NCBI RefSeq assembly: GCF_028823665.1
Contig: NZ_JAPEHV010000005.1
Location: 124,001 to 188,000 of the forward strand
Reading direction: 5' to 3'
DNA: 64,000 bases
From: Microbacterium sp. C7(2022)
GTDB lineage: Bacteria > Actinomycetota > Actinomycetes > Actinomycetales > Microbacteriaceae
Shown here piece by piece: positions 1 through 8,246 of the stretch (positions are counted from its first letter, which is position 1; every line of letters starts with the position of its first letter). The notes beneath the pieces are model-generated. The model searched no databases. It was not told where the DNA came from and worked only from the letters and a program-made list of their open reading frames with translations. The position numbers and the translations under genes are program-made.

Positions 1-849
1 ACCCTCGTGTACGCGACGATCGCCATTGCTGCACTGTCGGTTGCGGTGTGGGCGCACCACATGTACGTGACGGGCGCCGTGCTGTTGCCATTCTTCGCCC
101 TGATGACCATGCTCATCGCCGTGCCAACGGGTGTGAAGATCTTTAACTGGATCGGCACCATGTGGCGAGGATCGGTGACCTTCGAGACTCCGATGGTCTT
201 TTCGCTCGGCTTCCTCGTCTCGTTCGTGTTCGGTGGCCTCACCGGCGTCATCCTCGCCTCGCCGCCGCTGGACTTCGCCATCTCCGACTCGTACTTCGTC
301 GTGGCCCACTTCCACTACGTGGTGTTCGGCACCGTCGTCTTCGCAATGTTCGCGGGCTTCTACTTCTGGTGGCCCAAGTGGACCGGCAAGATGCTCAACG
401 AGCGCATCGGTCTGGTGCACTTCTGGATGCTCTTCATCGGCTTCCACATGACCTTCCTGATCCAGCACTGGCTGGGTGTGGACGGCATGGTACGTCGCTA
501 CGCCGACTACAGCGCTGCTGACGGCTGGACGTGGCAGAACCAGGTTTCGACGATCGGTGCGATCATCCTCGGTGCGTCGATGATCCCGTTCCTCTTCAAC
601 GTCTGGATCACCGCCCGCAAGGCGCCCAAGGTCACGGTGAACGACCCGTGGGGCTACGGCGGATCGCTCGAGTGGGCGACCTCCTGCCCGCCGCCGCGCC
701 ACAACTTCACCTCGATTCCGCGCATCCGCAGTGAGCGGCCGGCATTCGACCTGAACCACCCCGAGGCAGGGGTTCCCAGTGGGGTCGGGCCTGCGAAGGA
801 CGCACCCGAGGCTCCGGTTGTCGACAACGCCGATGGAAAGGTGAAGTAA
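1..849 (+). CDS. ctaD: Cytochrome c oxidase subunit I, C-terminal part (5' end outside window)
   Basis: Main subunit of the aa3-type terminal oxidase in the cytoplasmic membrane, reducing oxygen to water and pumping protons. The first codon of the window is already in frame, so the gene starts upstream; 282 residues are visible. The CuB di-histidine appears in [10 protein letters not shown] near residue 17, and the haem a3/haem a histidines in AHFHYVVFG near residue 103. Several hydrophobic helices follow, then a polar proline-rich cytoplasmic tail typical of actinobacterial CtaD. The stop codon abuts the GTG of ctaF, so the two are translationally coupled. Other partners (ctaE, qcrCAB, ctaA, ctaB, SURF1) are in the same window. 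Confidence 0.97.
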   Translation, partial: TLVYATIAIAALSVAVWAHHMYVTGAVLLPFFALMTMLIAVPTGVKIFNWIGTMWRGSVTFETPMVFSLGFLVSFVFGGLTGVILASPPLDFAISDSYFVVAHFHYVVFGTVVFAMFAGFYFWWPKWTGKMLNERIGLVHFWMLFIGFHMTFLIQHWLGVDGMVRRYADYSAADGWTWQNQVSTIGAIILGASMIPFLFNVWITARKAPKVTVNDPWGYGGSLEWATSCPPPRHNFTSIPRIRSERPAFDLNHPEAGVPSGVGPAKDAPEAPVVDNADGKVK

Positions 850-1281
850 GTGCGCACCAATACCGGCCTGTGGTGGCTGCTCGGCGGATTCTTCCTGGTG
901 ATGTCCGTCGTCTACACGACCTGGAACATCATCGCTCACCCGGTGCCGTGGTACAACGCGATTGAGTGGGTCGGAAGCATCGCATTGCTGTTCACCGCCT
1001 TCATGGCCGCGCTGATCGCGTTTTACATCGGCAAGGTTCACAAGTCGCAGGGCGGCGAGCTGCCCGAGGACATCCTCACGTCGGACATCGACGATGGCGA
1101 TCCTGAGCTCGGCGAGTTCAGCCCGTGGTCGTGGTGGCCAATCGTGCTCGCCTTCTCGGCAGCGTTGGCCATGATCGGCCTGGCGGTCGGGGCGTGGATG
1201 ATGCCGATCGGTATCGGCGTCTTCCTGGTTGCCATTGTCGGTTGGGTCTACGAGTACTACCGCGGTCACTTCGCCCGCTGA
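850..1281 (+). CDS. ctaF: Cytochrome c oxidase subunit IV
   Basis: Small actinobacteria-specific fourth subunit of the aa3 oxidase, 143 residues, starting with GTG directly after the ctaD stop. Four hydrophobic stretches are visible (about residues 5-25, 33-55, 93-112 and 115-135), separated by an acidic loop of about 30 residues. Length and position immediately after ctaD match the family. It is required for assembly and activity of the bcc-aa3 supercomplex in relatives. A strong hairpin terminator follows about 17 nt after the stop, closing the cta operon. Confidence 0.94.
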   Translation: MRTNTGLWWLLGGFFLVMSVVYTTWNIIAHPVPWYNAIEWVGSIALLFTAFMAALIAFYIGKVHKSQGGELPEDILTSDIDDGDPELGEFSPWSWWPIVLAFSAALAMIGLAVGAWMMPIGIGVFLVAIVGWVYEYYRGHFAR

Positions 1282-1297
1282 CGGGTGCGTGGAGCCG

Positions 1298-1331
1298 AAA
1301 GGGGCCCCTTCCTGATGGAAGGGGCCCTTTT
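1298..1331. terminator. Bidirectional intrinsic terminator between ctaF and the rhodanese gene
   Basis: A 15-bp stem (one G-T wobble) with arms at 1298-1312 and 1317-1331 and the loop TGAT, flanked by A and T runs on its two sides. It lies just after ctaF (+) and about 55 nt beyond the stop of the leftward rhodanese gene, so it can serve both. Confidence 0.85.
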
Positions 1332-1386
1332 CGTGCGCTGCTCCCGCACGTTCGAGAGCGACGCATGCTCGCTACAGCGCGCGGGG

Positions 1387-1809
1387 TCAGCCGTCCTGAA
1401 GCGGAGTGCGTACGACCATGACCTGCGAATCAAACACCCGCGGGAGTGGGCCTGAGTCATTCTCCACGGGCTGTCCCTCGCGAACCCAGTACTCGTAGCC
1501 GCCGATCATCTCACGCACCTGGTAGCCCAGCAGAGCGAACTCGCGCGCGCCTTTTGCTCCCGCGTTGCAGCCGGGGCTCCAGCAGTACACCACCACCGGT
1601 GTGTCACGCGGGATCTCCGAGGGAGCGCGGGACGCGATGTCGCGATACGGCATGTGGATGGCACCCCGAATATGGCCCTGTTGCCACGCGTCGTCGCCGC
1701 GGACATCGACCAGTACGGCGGTGCTGCCGGCCTTCTGAGCCGCGTACACGTCGGACGCATCCGTCTCATGGGTGAGCTTGGCGGTGAAGTAGGTGAGAGC
1801 ATCTGTCAT
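1387..1809 (-). CDS. Single-domain rhodanese-like sulfurtransferase
   Basis: A 140-residue protein consisting of one rhodanese domain. LVDVRGDDAW near residue 33 and GHIRGAIHMP near residue 45 are the conserved CH2A-type elements. The active-site loop is VVYCWSPGCN, placing the catalytic cysteine at residue 76 with a second cysteine at 81. It probably transfers sulfane sulfur in the cytoplasm; the physiological acceptor cannot be read from sequence. I chose ATG at 1809 because a -10-like TAGCGT lies at 1817-1822, only 7 nt upstream, with no Shine-Dalgarno sequence, which suggests a leaderless mRNA. The alternative GTG at 1818 would fall inside that box. The gene stands alone between the cta and qcr operons. 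Confidence 0.88.
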   Translation of the reverse strand: MTDALTYFTAKLTHETDASDVYAAQKAGSTAVLVDVRGDDAWQQGHIRGAIHMPYRDIASRAPSEIPRDTPVVVYCWSPGCNAGAKGAREFALLGYQVREMIGGYEYWVREGQPVENDSGPLPRVFDSQVMVVRTPLQDG

Positions 1810-1920
1810 ACCGGACACGCTATGTCGTCATGGTGGATTGGCGCAGCGTTCTGTGACGACAACCACCGCCTGAATCCTGCCGAGCGCCGTGCACGCGCGA
1901 TTGTTCGCATCCGCACACCA

Positions 1921-1961
1921 AGAAGGGCCCCCGCACTCGTCGCGAGTTCGGGGGCCCTTCT
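1921..1961 (-). terminator. Terminator hairpin after qcrB
   Basis: A perfect 13-bp GC-rich stem (1921-1933 pairing with 1949-1961) with a second 5-bp helix inside the loop. It starts 15 nt beyond the qcrB stop, so it ends the ctaE-qcrCAB transcript. No T-rich tract follows on the minus strand. Confidence 0.8.
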
Positions 1962-1975
1962 GGGGGAGGGAGAGG

Positions 1976-3814
1976 CTACTGGCCGTCTTCCTTCTCGTGG
2001 TTCTTCTTTGCCTTGGTGCCTGCCTCGGGCTCCGGAACGATCACGTTCGACGGGCGAACGGCAGTCTCGGAGTTATGGCCATCGTCGATCGGCACGTGCG
2101 GGGCATCCGGAACACCTGCTCGCTCGTGAGCGCCCTGGATCTCGGCGTCCTCTTCGGCAGCCACGTGCTCGAGCTCGTGGTGCTGGTGAGCACGAGCAGC
2201 CTCGAGCTCGGTCTGCGTGATCGGTGTAAAGCGATCCTCGAAGAACCAGCGTGAAATGGATGCACGCAGGTTCTCGTGCCACGGGATGCGTCCCTGTGCG
2301 TTGGGACGCACGACGAGCGGCTCGTACGTCTCGACGTCGACCAGCTTGTACAGGTCGTACTCGTCGACCGGCTGGTGAACTTCGATGAACTCGCCACCGG
2401 GGAGGCGCACGATGCGACCCGATTCGTATCCGTGCAGGGCGATCTCGCGATCCTTCTTCTGCAGTGCGATACAGATCCGCTTCGTCACGAAGTAGGCGAT
2501 GACTGGTCCGAGGATCAGAAGCGCCTGCAGCGTGTGGATGACGCCCTCCATCGTGAGGTGGAAGTGCGTGGCGATGATGTCGGAGGAAGCTGCCGCCCAC
2601 AGGACCGCGTAGAAGACCACACCCGCGGCACCGATGGCCGTGCGCGTTGCTGCCGTGCGGGGACGCTGAGCGATGTGGTGCTCGCGCTTGTCGCCCGTGA
2701 CCCACGCTTCGATAAAGGGGTACAGCATGACCAGCAGGATGAAGACCACCAGCACCAGCAGCGGAGCGATGATGTTGAACGACCACGTGCGCTCGAACAG
2801 CACGAACTCCCAGCCCGGGGGAACCAGGCGCAGTGCGCCATCAGCGAAGCCGATGTACCAGTCGGGCTGCGTACCTGCCGACACCGGCGAGGGGTCGTAC
2901 GGACCGTAGTTCCAGATCGGGTTGATCGTGAATAGCGAGGCGACAAGAACGATCACGCCGAAGGTGATGAAGAAGAAGCCACCCATCTTCGACATGTACA
3001 CCGGCATCATCGGGTACCCGACGACGTTGCTGTTCGTGCGCGCCGGGCCAGCGAACTGGGTGTGCTTGTTGACAATCATCAACATGAGGTGCACGACCAG
3101 CAGTCCGAGCAGGATCGCGGGAAGCAGCAGAATGTGCAGCGAGTAAAGGCGGCCGACGATCTGAGTACCGGGGAACTCGCCCCCGAACAACAGGAACGAA
3201 GTCCATGTACCGATCAGCGGGATTCCCTTGATCATGCCGTCGATGATGCGGAGGCCGTTACCCGAGAGAACGTCGTCGGGGAGCGAGTAGCCCGTGAAGC
3301 CTTCGCCCATGGCGAGGACGAACAGGACGAAGCCGATCACCCAGTTGAGCTCGCGCGGCTTGCGGAAGGCGCCCGTGAAGAACACGCGCAACATGTGCAC
3401 ACCGATACCGGCCACGAATACGAGCGCAGCCCAGTGGTGGATCTGCCGTACCAGCAGTCCGCCCCGGAGATCGAAGGAGATCTCGAGCGTGGATGCCATG
3501 GCCGCCGACATTTCGATACCGCGCATGGGCAGGTACGCGCCGTAGTAGTGCGTCTCGACCATGGCGGCGTCGAAGAAGAACGTCAAGAACGTTCCCGACA
3601 GCAACACGACGACAAACGCCCACAGGGCGATCTCGCCGAGCATGAATGACCAGTGGTCGGGGAAGATCTTGCGTCCGAGTTCCTTGATGAAACCCGAGAT
3701 GCTCGTGCGCTCATCGATGTAGTTCGACGCGGCGCCGACGAAGCGGCCGCCGAGCGGCTTCTCGCGCGCCGCGGGCGCGGCGGCGGGGGACTGGGGCTCG
3801 GTGACGGTACTCAA
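1976..3814 (-). CDS. qcrB: Cytochrome bc1 complex cytochrome b subunit
   Basis: Membrane-embedded menaquinol-oxidising subunit of the bcc complex. The haem b histidines are visible as H126 and H140 (HHWAALV...GVHML) and H227 and H242 (YSLHILL...VVHLML). The Qo-site motif is PDWY at 317-320, a variant of PEWY. At 612 residues it is longer than most actinobacterial QcrB proteins (about 540-550, from memory), owing to a charged His/Glu-rich cytoplasmic tail after about residue 540. The start is TTG at 3814, overlapping the qcrA stop by 4 nt (TTGA), so translation is coupled. Last gene of the leftward ctaE-qcrC-qcrA-qcrB operon. Confidence 0.97.
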   Translation of the reverse strand: MSTVTEPQSPAAAPAAREKPLGGRFVGAASNYIDERTSISGFIKELGRKIFPDHWSFMLGEIALWAFVVVLLSGTFLTFFFDAAMVETHYYGAYLPMRGIEMSAAMASTLEISFDLRGGLLVRQIHHWAALVFVAGIGVHMLRVFFTGAFRKPRELNWVIGFVLFVLAMGEGFTGYSLPDDVLSGNGLRIIDGMIKGIPLIGTWTSFLLFGGEFPGTQIVGRLYSLHILLLPAILLGLLVVHLMLMIVNKHTQFAGPARTNSNVVGYPMMPVYMSKMGGFFFITFGVIVLVASLFTINPIWNYGPYDPSPVSAGTQPDWYIGFADGALRLVPPGWEFVLFERTWSFNIIAPLLVLVVFILLVMLYPFIEAWVTGDKREHHIAQRPRTAATRTAIGAAGVVFYAVLWAAASSDIIATHFHLTMEGVIHTLQALLILGPVIAYFVTKRICIALQKKDREIALHGYESGRIVRLPGGEFIEVHQPVDEYDLYKLVDVETYEPLVVRPNAQGRIPWHENLRASISRWFFEDRFTPITQTELEAARAHQHHELEHVAAEEDAEIQGAHERAGVPDAPHVPIDDGHNSETAVRPSNVIVPEPEAGTKAKKNHEKEDGQ

Positions 3815-4890
3815 TGGCGCTCCCAGAAGCTCGGGCCAACGGGTTCTTGGAAGTCGCTGCGTGCGATGAGGTAGCCCTCATCGTCAACCGTGATCGGCAG
3901 CTGGGGCAGCGGCCGGGCAGCGGGTCCGAAGATCACCTTCGCGTGGTCGGTGACGTCGAACTGCGACTGGTGGCAGGGGCACAGCAGGTGGTGCGTCTGC
4001 TGTTCGTAGAGGGCGACCGGGCAACCGACGTGCGTGCACACCTTCGAGTACGCGACGATGCCGTTGTAGGACCAGTCCTTGCGGTCGTCGGCCTCGATCA
4101 GCTGGTCGGGCAGAAGACGCATCAGCAGAACGATGGCCTTGGCCTTCTCTTCGAGATACCCGTCGTGGTGCGACAGCGACGCCAGCTCTTCGGGGATCAC
4201 GTGAACAGCCGAGCCGAGCGTCAGGTCGGCCGCGCGGATGGGCTTGCCTGTCGGGTCGTGGGCGAGGCGTGAGCCTTCCTTCCACATGGTGTGGCTGAGG
4301 AGTGCCACAGGGTCGCCGGCCTCAGGGTGGTCGGGCGAATTGTGCGGCGCGAGTCCGCGGAAGAGCACGATTCCGGGGGCGACGGATGCCACGACTGCCG
4401 CAATGAGAGAGTTGCGGATCATGGTGCGGCGTCCGAAACCGGACTCCTCGTTCGCGTCGGCGAACACCTGGATCGCAGCCTCACGCGTCGTGTCGCGGCC
4501 ACGCGTGGCGTGACGCGGCTCGATGAACTCCTTGTCGGACATGATCGCCTTGGACCAGTGGATGGCACCGATTCCGATGGCGAGCAACGCGAGGGCGATG
4601 CCGAGTCCGATGAAGAGGTTGTTGTGGCGGATGTCGATGATCCGACCGCTCTCGATCGGGAAGAGCATGTAGGCGGCGACCGCCCACACGCTCGCCGCGA
4701 CAGAGATGTAGAACAGCGTGTACACCGTCCGTACGGCCCGCTTCATCGCGGCCGGGTCCTGGTCGGTGATCCGGGTGCGGTGTGGCGGCAACCCCGGGTT
4801 CTGCACCGGGTCGGTGACCGCGACCGCGAGCCCCGGCGACGGCTTCCATGAAGCCCTCTCGTGCTCGAGGGCGTCGTCCTCGTGTGCCAT
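3811..4890 (-). CDS. qcrA: Rieske iron-sulfur subunit of the cytochrome bc1 complex
   Basis: Transfers electrons from menaquinol to cytochrome cc. The 359-residue protein has three predicted membrane helices (about 51-76, 90-111 and 158-178), the three-helix topology typical of actinobacterial QcrA rather than the single anchor of proteobacterial Rieske proteins. The [2Fe-2S] site is complete: C285-T-H287 with C304 and H307 as ligands, and C290/C306 positioned for the stabilising disulfide. It overlaps the qcrB start by 4 nt and lies 34 nt after qcrC. Confidence 0.97.
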   Translation of the reverse strand: MAHEDDALEHERASWKPSPGLAVAVTDPVQNPGLPPHRTRITDQDPAAMKRAVRTVYTLFYISVAASVWAVAAYMLFPIESGRIIDIRHNNLFIGLGIALALLAIGIGAIHWSKAIMSDKEFIEPRHATRGRDTTREAAIQVFADANEESGFGRRTMIRNSLIAAVVASVAPGIVLFRGLAPHNSPDHPEAGDPVALLSHTMWKEGSRLAHDPTGKPIRAADLTLGSAVHVIPEELASLSHHDGYLEEKAKAIVLLMRLLPDQLIEADDRKDWSYNGIVAYSKVCTHVGCPVALYEQQTHHLLCPCHQSQFDVTDHAKVIFGPAARPLPQLPITVDDEGYLIARSDFQEPVGPSFWERH

Positions 4891-4924
4891 GCTGCTCCTC
4901 GTCAGTGCTTACGTGTCGTGATTG

Positions 4925-5725
4925 TCAGTTGGATTTCGCCGTGATCCACACGGTGATGGCGATCAGCGAGCCGATGCCGAAGATCCAGATGAACAGGCCC
5001 TCTGAGACCGGACCGAGCGAGCCGAGCGAGAAACCGCCGGCCGACTCGTTGTCCTGGAGATAGAGGAGGTAGGTGATGATGTCGCGCTTTTCCTCGGTGG
5101 TGAGGGTCATGTCGTTGAAGACCGGCATGTTCTGCGGTCCGGTGACCATCGCGGCATACATGTTGAGGGGAGTGGTGGTGTGCAGCGCCGGAGCGTACTT
5201 GCCTTCGGTCAGTGCACCGCCGGCACCGGCGACGTTGTGGCACATCGCGCAGTTGATGCGGAAGAGTTCGCCACCTTGAGACTCGTCGCCTTCGCCGTCG
5301 AGGATCTCTTCGCTGGGGAAGCTCGGGCCGGGAGCAACCGACTGGATGTACTCGCCGATCGCGACGATCTGCTCGTCGGTGAACTGGACGGGCTTCTGAG
5401 GTGCCTGCGGTCCCTGCGCCTGCAGCGGCATGCGGCCGGTGCTCATCTGGAAGTGAACGGCGAGTTCGCCGACGCCGTACAGCGAGGGGCCATCCGGTGT
5501 GCCCTGCAGGTCGAGACCGTGGCAGGTTGCGCAGTTCGCCTGGAACAGCTTCTGGCCGTCTTCGACCGTGAGGGTCGATGCGACCGTGGTCTCGTCGGTG
5601 GCGGCCATTGCTGCGGATGCACCGGCGTAGACGCCGCCGGTGATGAGCAGACCGATACCGATGAGTGCGGCGGCAGCCCAAGGGCTGCGGCGACCGGAGG
5701 AGCGGCGCGAAGTGTCACGTGCCAT
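4925..5725 (-). CDS. qcrC: Dihaem cytochrome c subunit of the bc1 complex (cytochrome cc)
   Basis: A 266-residue membrane-anchored protein with two covalent haem sites, CATCH at residues 65-69 and CAMCH at 159-163. The second haem domain replaces a soluble cytochrome c by handing electrons directly to the aa3 oxidase in the actinobacterial supercomplex. An N-terminal hydrophobic segment (about 17-41) and a C-terminal anchor (about 240-262) flank the periplasm-side domains. ATG start; lies 19 nt downstream of ctaE and 34 nt upstream of qcrA in one operon. Confidence 0.97.
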   Translation of the reverse strand: MARDTSRRSSGRRSPWAAAALIGIGLLITGGVYAGASAAMAATDETTVASTLTVEDGQKLFQANCATCHGLDLQGTPDGPSLYGVGELAVHFQMSTGRMPLQAQGPQAPQKPVQFTDEQIVAIGEYIQSVAPGPSFPSEEILDGEGDESQGGELFRINCAMCHNVAGAGGALTEGKYAPALHTTTPLNMYAAMVTGPQNMPVFNDMTLTTEEKRDIITYLLYLQDNESAGGFSLGSLGPVSEGLFIWIFGIGSLIAITVWITAKSN

Positions 5726-5744
5726 GGGGGAAATCAGCTCCGCT

Positions 5745-6377
5745 CTATTTCAGGAAGTAGATGACGGCGAACAGGGCGATCCAGACGACGTCCACGAAGT
5801 GCCAGTAGTACGACACGACGATCGCGGAGGTCATCTCCTTGCGTCCGAAGTTCTTGACGGCGTACGCGCGACCGATCACGAGGAGGAAGGCGATCAGGCC
5901 ACCCGTCACGTGCAGGGCGTGGAAGCCGGTGGTGATGTAGAAAGCCGAGGCGTACGAGTCCGCGGTGATCGGCATGCCTTCGTAGACGAGCTGGGCGTAC
6001 TCCCACACCTGACCCGAGACGAAGATGGCGCCGAGCGCGAAGGTGAGCCAGAACCACTCGACCATGCCCCAGCCCAGCCAGCCGCGCTTCTTCGTGCTGT
6101 ACGGCTGGAAGCGTTCGGCAGCGAACACACCCATCTGGCAGGTCACCGAGGACAGCACCAGGATGACGGTGTTCACGAACGCATACGGCACGTTCAGCAG
6201 GTCGGTGCGCTCTGCCCACAGCTCCGGAGAGGCGTTTCGAAGCGTGAAATAGATGGCGAAGAGGCCAGCGAAGAACATGACTTCGCTGCCGAGCCACACG
6301 ATGGTTCCGACGGCGACCGGATCGGGTCGCTTGACGGACCGCATCGCCTGGGAGTAGGTCGCTGGAGAGGTCGTCAC
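5745..6377 (-). CDS. ctaE: Cytochrome c oxidase subunit III
   Basis: A 210-residue integral membrane subunit of the aa3 oxidase. Five hydrophobic helices and conserved segments such as [14 protein letters not shown] near residue 28 and a C-terminal [11 protein letters not shown] identify the family; it is the short five-helix form usual in actinobacteria. First gene of the ctaE-qcrCAB operon. The start is GTG at 6377. A -10-like CATAAT (6384-6389, minus strand) ends 6 nt before it and no ribosome binding site is visible, so the operon is probably leaderless. An iron-box-like palindrome lies 70 nt upstream (6447-6460). Confidence 0.96.
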   Translation of the reverse strand: MTTSPATYSQAMRSVKRPDPVAVGTIVWLGSEVMFFAGLFAIYFTLRNASPELWAERTDLLNVPYAFVNTVILVLSSVTCQMGVFAAERFQPYSTKKRGWLGWGMVEWFWLTFALGAIFVSGQVWEYAQLVYEGMPITADSYASAFYITTGFHALHVTGGLIAFLLVIGRAYAVKNFGRKEMTSAIVVSYYWHFVDVVWIALFAVIYFLK

Positions 6378-6446
6378 CCCACCATTATGTCGGATGATGC
6401 GCGCTCATATTCCCAACCAGGCGCACTGATTTACCTTGATGTGAAC

Positions 6447-6460
6447 TTAGGTATGCCTAA
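6447..6460. promoter_or_regulatory. Candidate DtxR/IdeR-type iron box upstream of ctaE
   Basis: TTAGGTATGCCTAA matches 12 of the first 14 positions of the 19-bp DtxR consensus recalled from the literature. Its arms are TTAGG and CCTAA. It lies 70 nt upstream of ctaE and 104 nt upstream of trpD. The last five positions of a full 19-bp box match poorly, so it may be a weak or chance site. Confidence 0.4.
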
Positions 6461-6564
6461 AAGAATGCCGTGAGTCCGCCAGGAAGTCCCGATGCGCGCA
6501 TAATCCCCCTGCGGGCTGCCTCGGGCGTTATGCGCACTAAGACACGCCAGTAGGCTTCTGAGCT

Positions 6565-7626
6565 ATGGCGGAGCTTTACACCTGGCCCGAAATTCTCACG
6601 ACGCTGCTCGATCGGCGTGACTTGACAGTGTCGCAGTCCACTTGGGCGATGCGGCAGGTGATGAGCGGCGAAGCAACTCCCTCGCAGTTGGCGGGATTCC
6701 TTGTCGGGCTGCGCGCGAAGGGCGAGTCCGTCGATGAAGTCGTCGGATTCCGGGACGCGATTCTCGAAGCGGCGCTGCCATTGCCAGTGGATGCCGCGGT
6801 GCTCGACATCGTCGGCACCGGTGGCGATCGCTTCGGCACCGTGAACGTCTCCACCATGTCGGCTCTGGTGGCAGCGGCATCCGGAGTCCCCGTCGTCAAG
6901 CACGGAAACCGTGCTGCGAGCTCGTCGTCCGGCTCGTCGGACGTCCTTCGCTCGCTGGGCGTCGACCTGACTCTCTCGCCGGAGCGCGTCGCGCAGACGC
7001 TGGACACTGCAGGGATCACCTTCGCCTTCGCGGCCGCGTTCCACCCCGGGTTCCGACACGCCGCAGCCACGCGCAGCGAACTTGGCGTCCCGACGGTGTT
7101 CAACTTCCTCGGGCCCCTGTGCAACCCTGCGCGCGCAGAAGCGAACGCCGTCGGTGTGGCGCAACTCGACCGCGTGCCGCTGATCACTGGAGTCTTCCGC
7201 ACCCGTGGGGCTACGGCGCTCGTGTTCCGCGGCGATGACGGCCTCGACGAACTGACGACGACCGGCCACAGTCGCGTGTGGGAAGTCAGCCGTGGTGACA
7301 TCCACGAGCATGACCTTGATCCTCGCGACCTGGGCCTGCCCCTTGCGCGAATCGACGATCTGTTGGGTGGCGACCCTGATCACAATGCGGACGTGGTTCG
7401 GCGTGTTCTTGGGGGAGAAACAGGTCCGGTGCGCGACATCGTGCTTCTCAATGCCGCAGCGGGGATTGTTTCGTACCGGCTCTTCCAAGACGCGAGCGAA
7501 GTACAGCGCCCGATCGTGAGCCGGCTGGCAGAGGCGATGGCTGATGCCGCATCAGCGATCGACACCGGTGAGGCGTCGGCGACCCTGGACCGCTGGGTCA
7601 GGGCGACGCAATCGTTTGGAGCGTGA
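6565..7626 (+). CDS. trpD: Anthranilate phosphoribosyltransferase
   Basis: Second step of tryptophan synthesis: joins anthranilate and phosphoribosyl pyrophosphate. The 353-residue protein shows the glycine-rich PRPP site DIVGTGGDRFGTVNVST near residue 75 and the KHGNRAASSSSGS loop near residue 112, both diagnostic. It is not in a trp operon here; the next gene encodes an unrelated membrane protein, so trpD sits apart from the other trp genes, as in several Microbacteriaceae. A -10-like TAGGCT (6551-6556) lies 8 nt before the ATG and no Shine-Dalgarno sequence is seen, suggesting a leaderless transcript. Confidence 0.96.
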   Translation: MAELYTWPEILTTLLDRRDLTVSQSTWAMRQVMSGEATPSQLAGFLVGLRAKGESVDEVVGFRDAILEAALPLPVDAAVLDIVGTGGDRFGTVNVSTMSALVAAASGVPVVKHGNRAASSSSGSSDVLRSLGVDLTLSPERVAQTLDTAGITFAFAAAFHPGFRHAAATRSELGVPTVFNFLGPLCNPARAEANAVGVAQLDRVPLITGVFRTRGATALVFRGDDGLDELTTTGHSRVWEVSRGDIHEHDLDPRDLGLPLARIDDLLGGDPDHNADVVRRVLGGETGPVRDIVLLNAAAGIVSYRLFQDASEVQRPIVSRLAEAMADAASAIDTGEASATLDRWVRATQSFGA

Positions 7627-7732
7627 ACTCAGCCCCGATGGACGGGGAGGTGAATTTCGGCGCGGTGTCTTCCACCGGCGCGCCCTGCACCGGTAGCGTG
7701 TGCGCCAAACGCTGCCTACCGGAGGAAAGACC

Positions 7733-8242
7733 ATGACCGATGACACGACGCTCAGCGGTGACAGCGACGCGACCGCGGCGACCATCGAACCACCCGCACG
7801 CAGCCTGGGTGGTGTGAAGGTTGTCGGGTGGCTCGGCATGCTGGCAGGGATTGTACTGATCGTGGCCGGAATCGTGGTCTGGATCGTCGTTTCGGCGCAA
7901 TTGCGCGCCGAGAACATCGTCGTTCCTGACGATGCGATGGCGTTCCAAGGCGCCACCGTTGCCGGGCCGTTTACGGCCTACGTGCAGGCCGACATCATCC
8001 AGCACCACGCACTCGGTCTCTCCGACGGCAAGACATATGCCGAGTTGCCCATGGACGATCCCATCCGGGCGACCGTCATGGACGCGTCGTTCCTGCGGGC
8101 GTCGCTGTTCACCTCGGTCGTCTCGTTCGGCGTCGCGGCCTTCGCGATGGGCATGGGCGTTCTGTCGATCATGTTCGGCTGGGCACTGCGCCGCCTCGCT
8201 CTCGCCCCGGTCATCGTGAAGAAGGCGTCCTACGCCGCGTGA
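7733..8242 (+). CDS. Conserved membrane protein, function unknown
   Basis: A 169-residue protein of unrecognised function. An N-terminal polar Thr/Ala-rich tail of about 28 residues leads into one long hydrophobic helix (about 29-57). A middle domain of about 65 residues contains AGPFTAYVQADIIQHHAL, and a second helix (about 125-150) precedes a short basic tail. The start at 7733 is chosen for the strong Shine-Dalgarno GGAGGAAA 6 nt upstream. A -10-like TAGCGT lies at 7693-7698. Similar proteins carry a LigA-dioxygenase label in some databases as far as I recall; nothing in the sequence supports an enzyme. Only 4 nt separate it from the PHP gene, so they may be cotranscribed. Confidence 0.8.
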   Translation: MTDDTTLSGDSDATAATIEPPARSLGGVKVVGWLGMLAGIVLIVAGIVVWIVVSAQLRAENIVVPDDAMAFQGATVAGPFTAYVQADIIQHHALGLSDGKTYAELPMDDPIRATVMDASFLRASLFTSVVSFGVAAFAMGMGVLSIMFGWALRRLALAPVIVKKASYAA

Positions 8243-8246
8243 GCGC

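Noticed and set aside
7733..8242. Label of aromatic ring-opening dioxygenase LigA for the small membrane protein
   Set aside because: No dioxygenase motif or metal ligand set is present. It is a two-helix membrane protein, so I left the function unknown.
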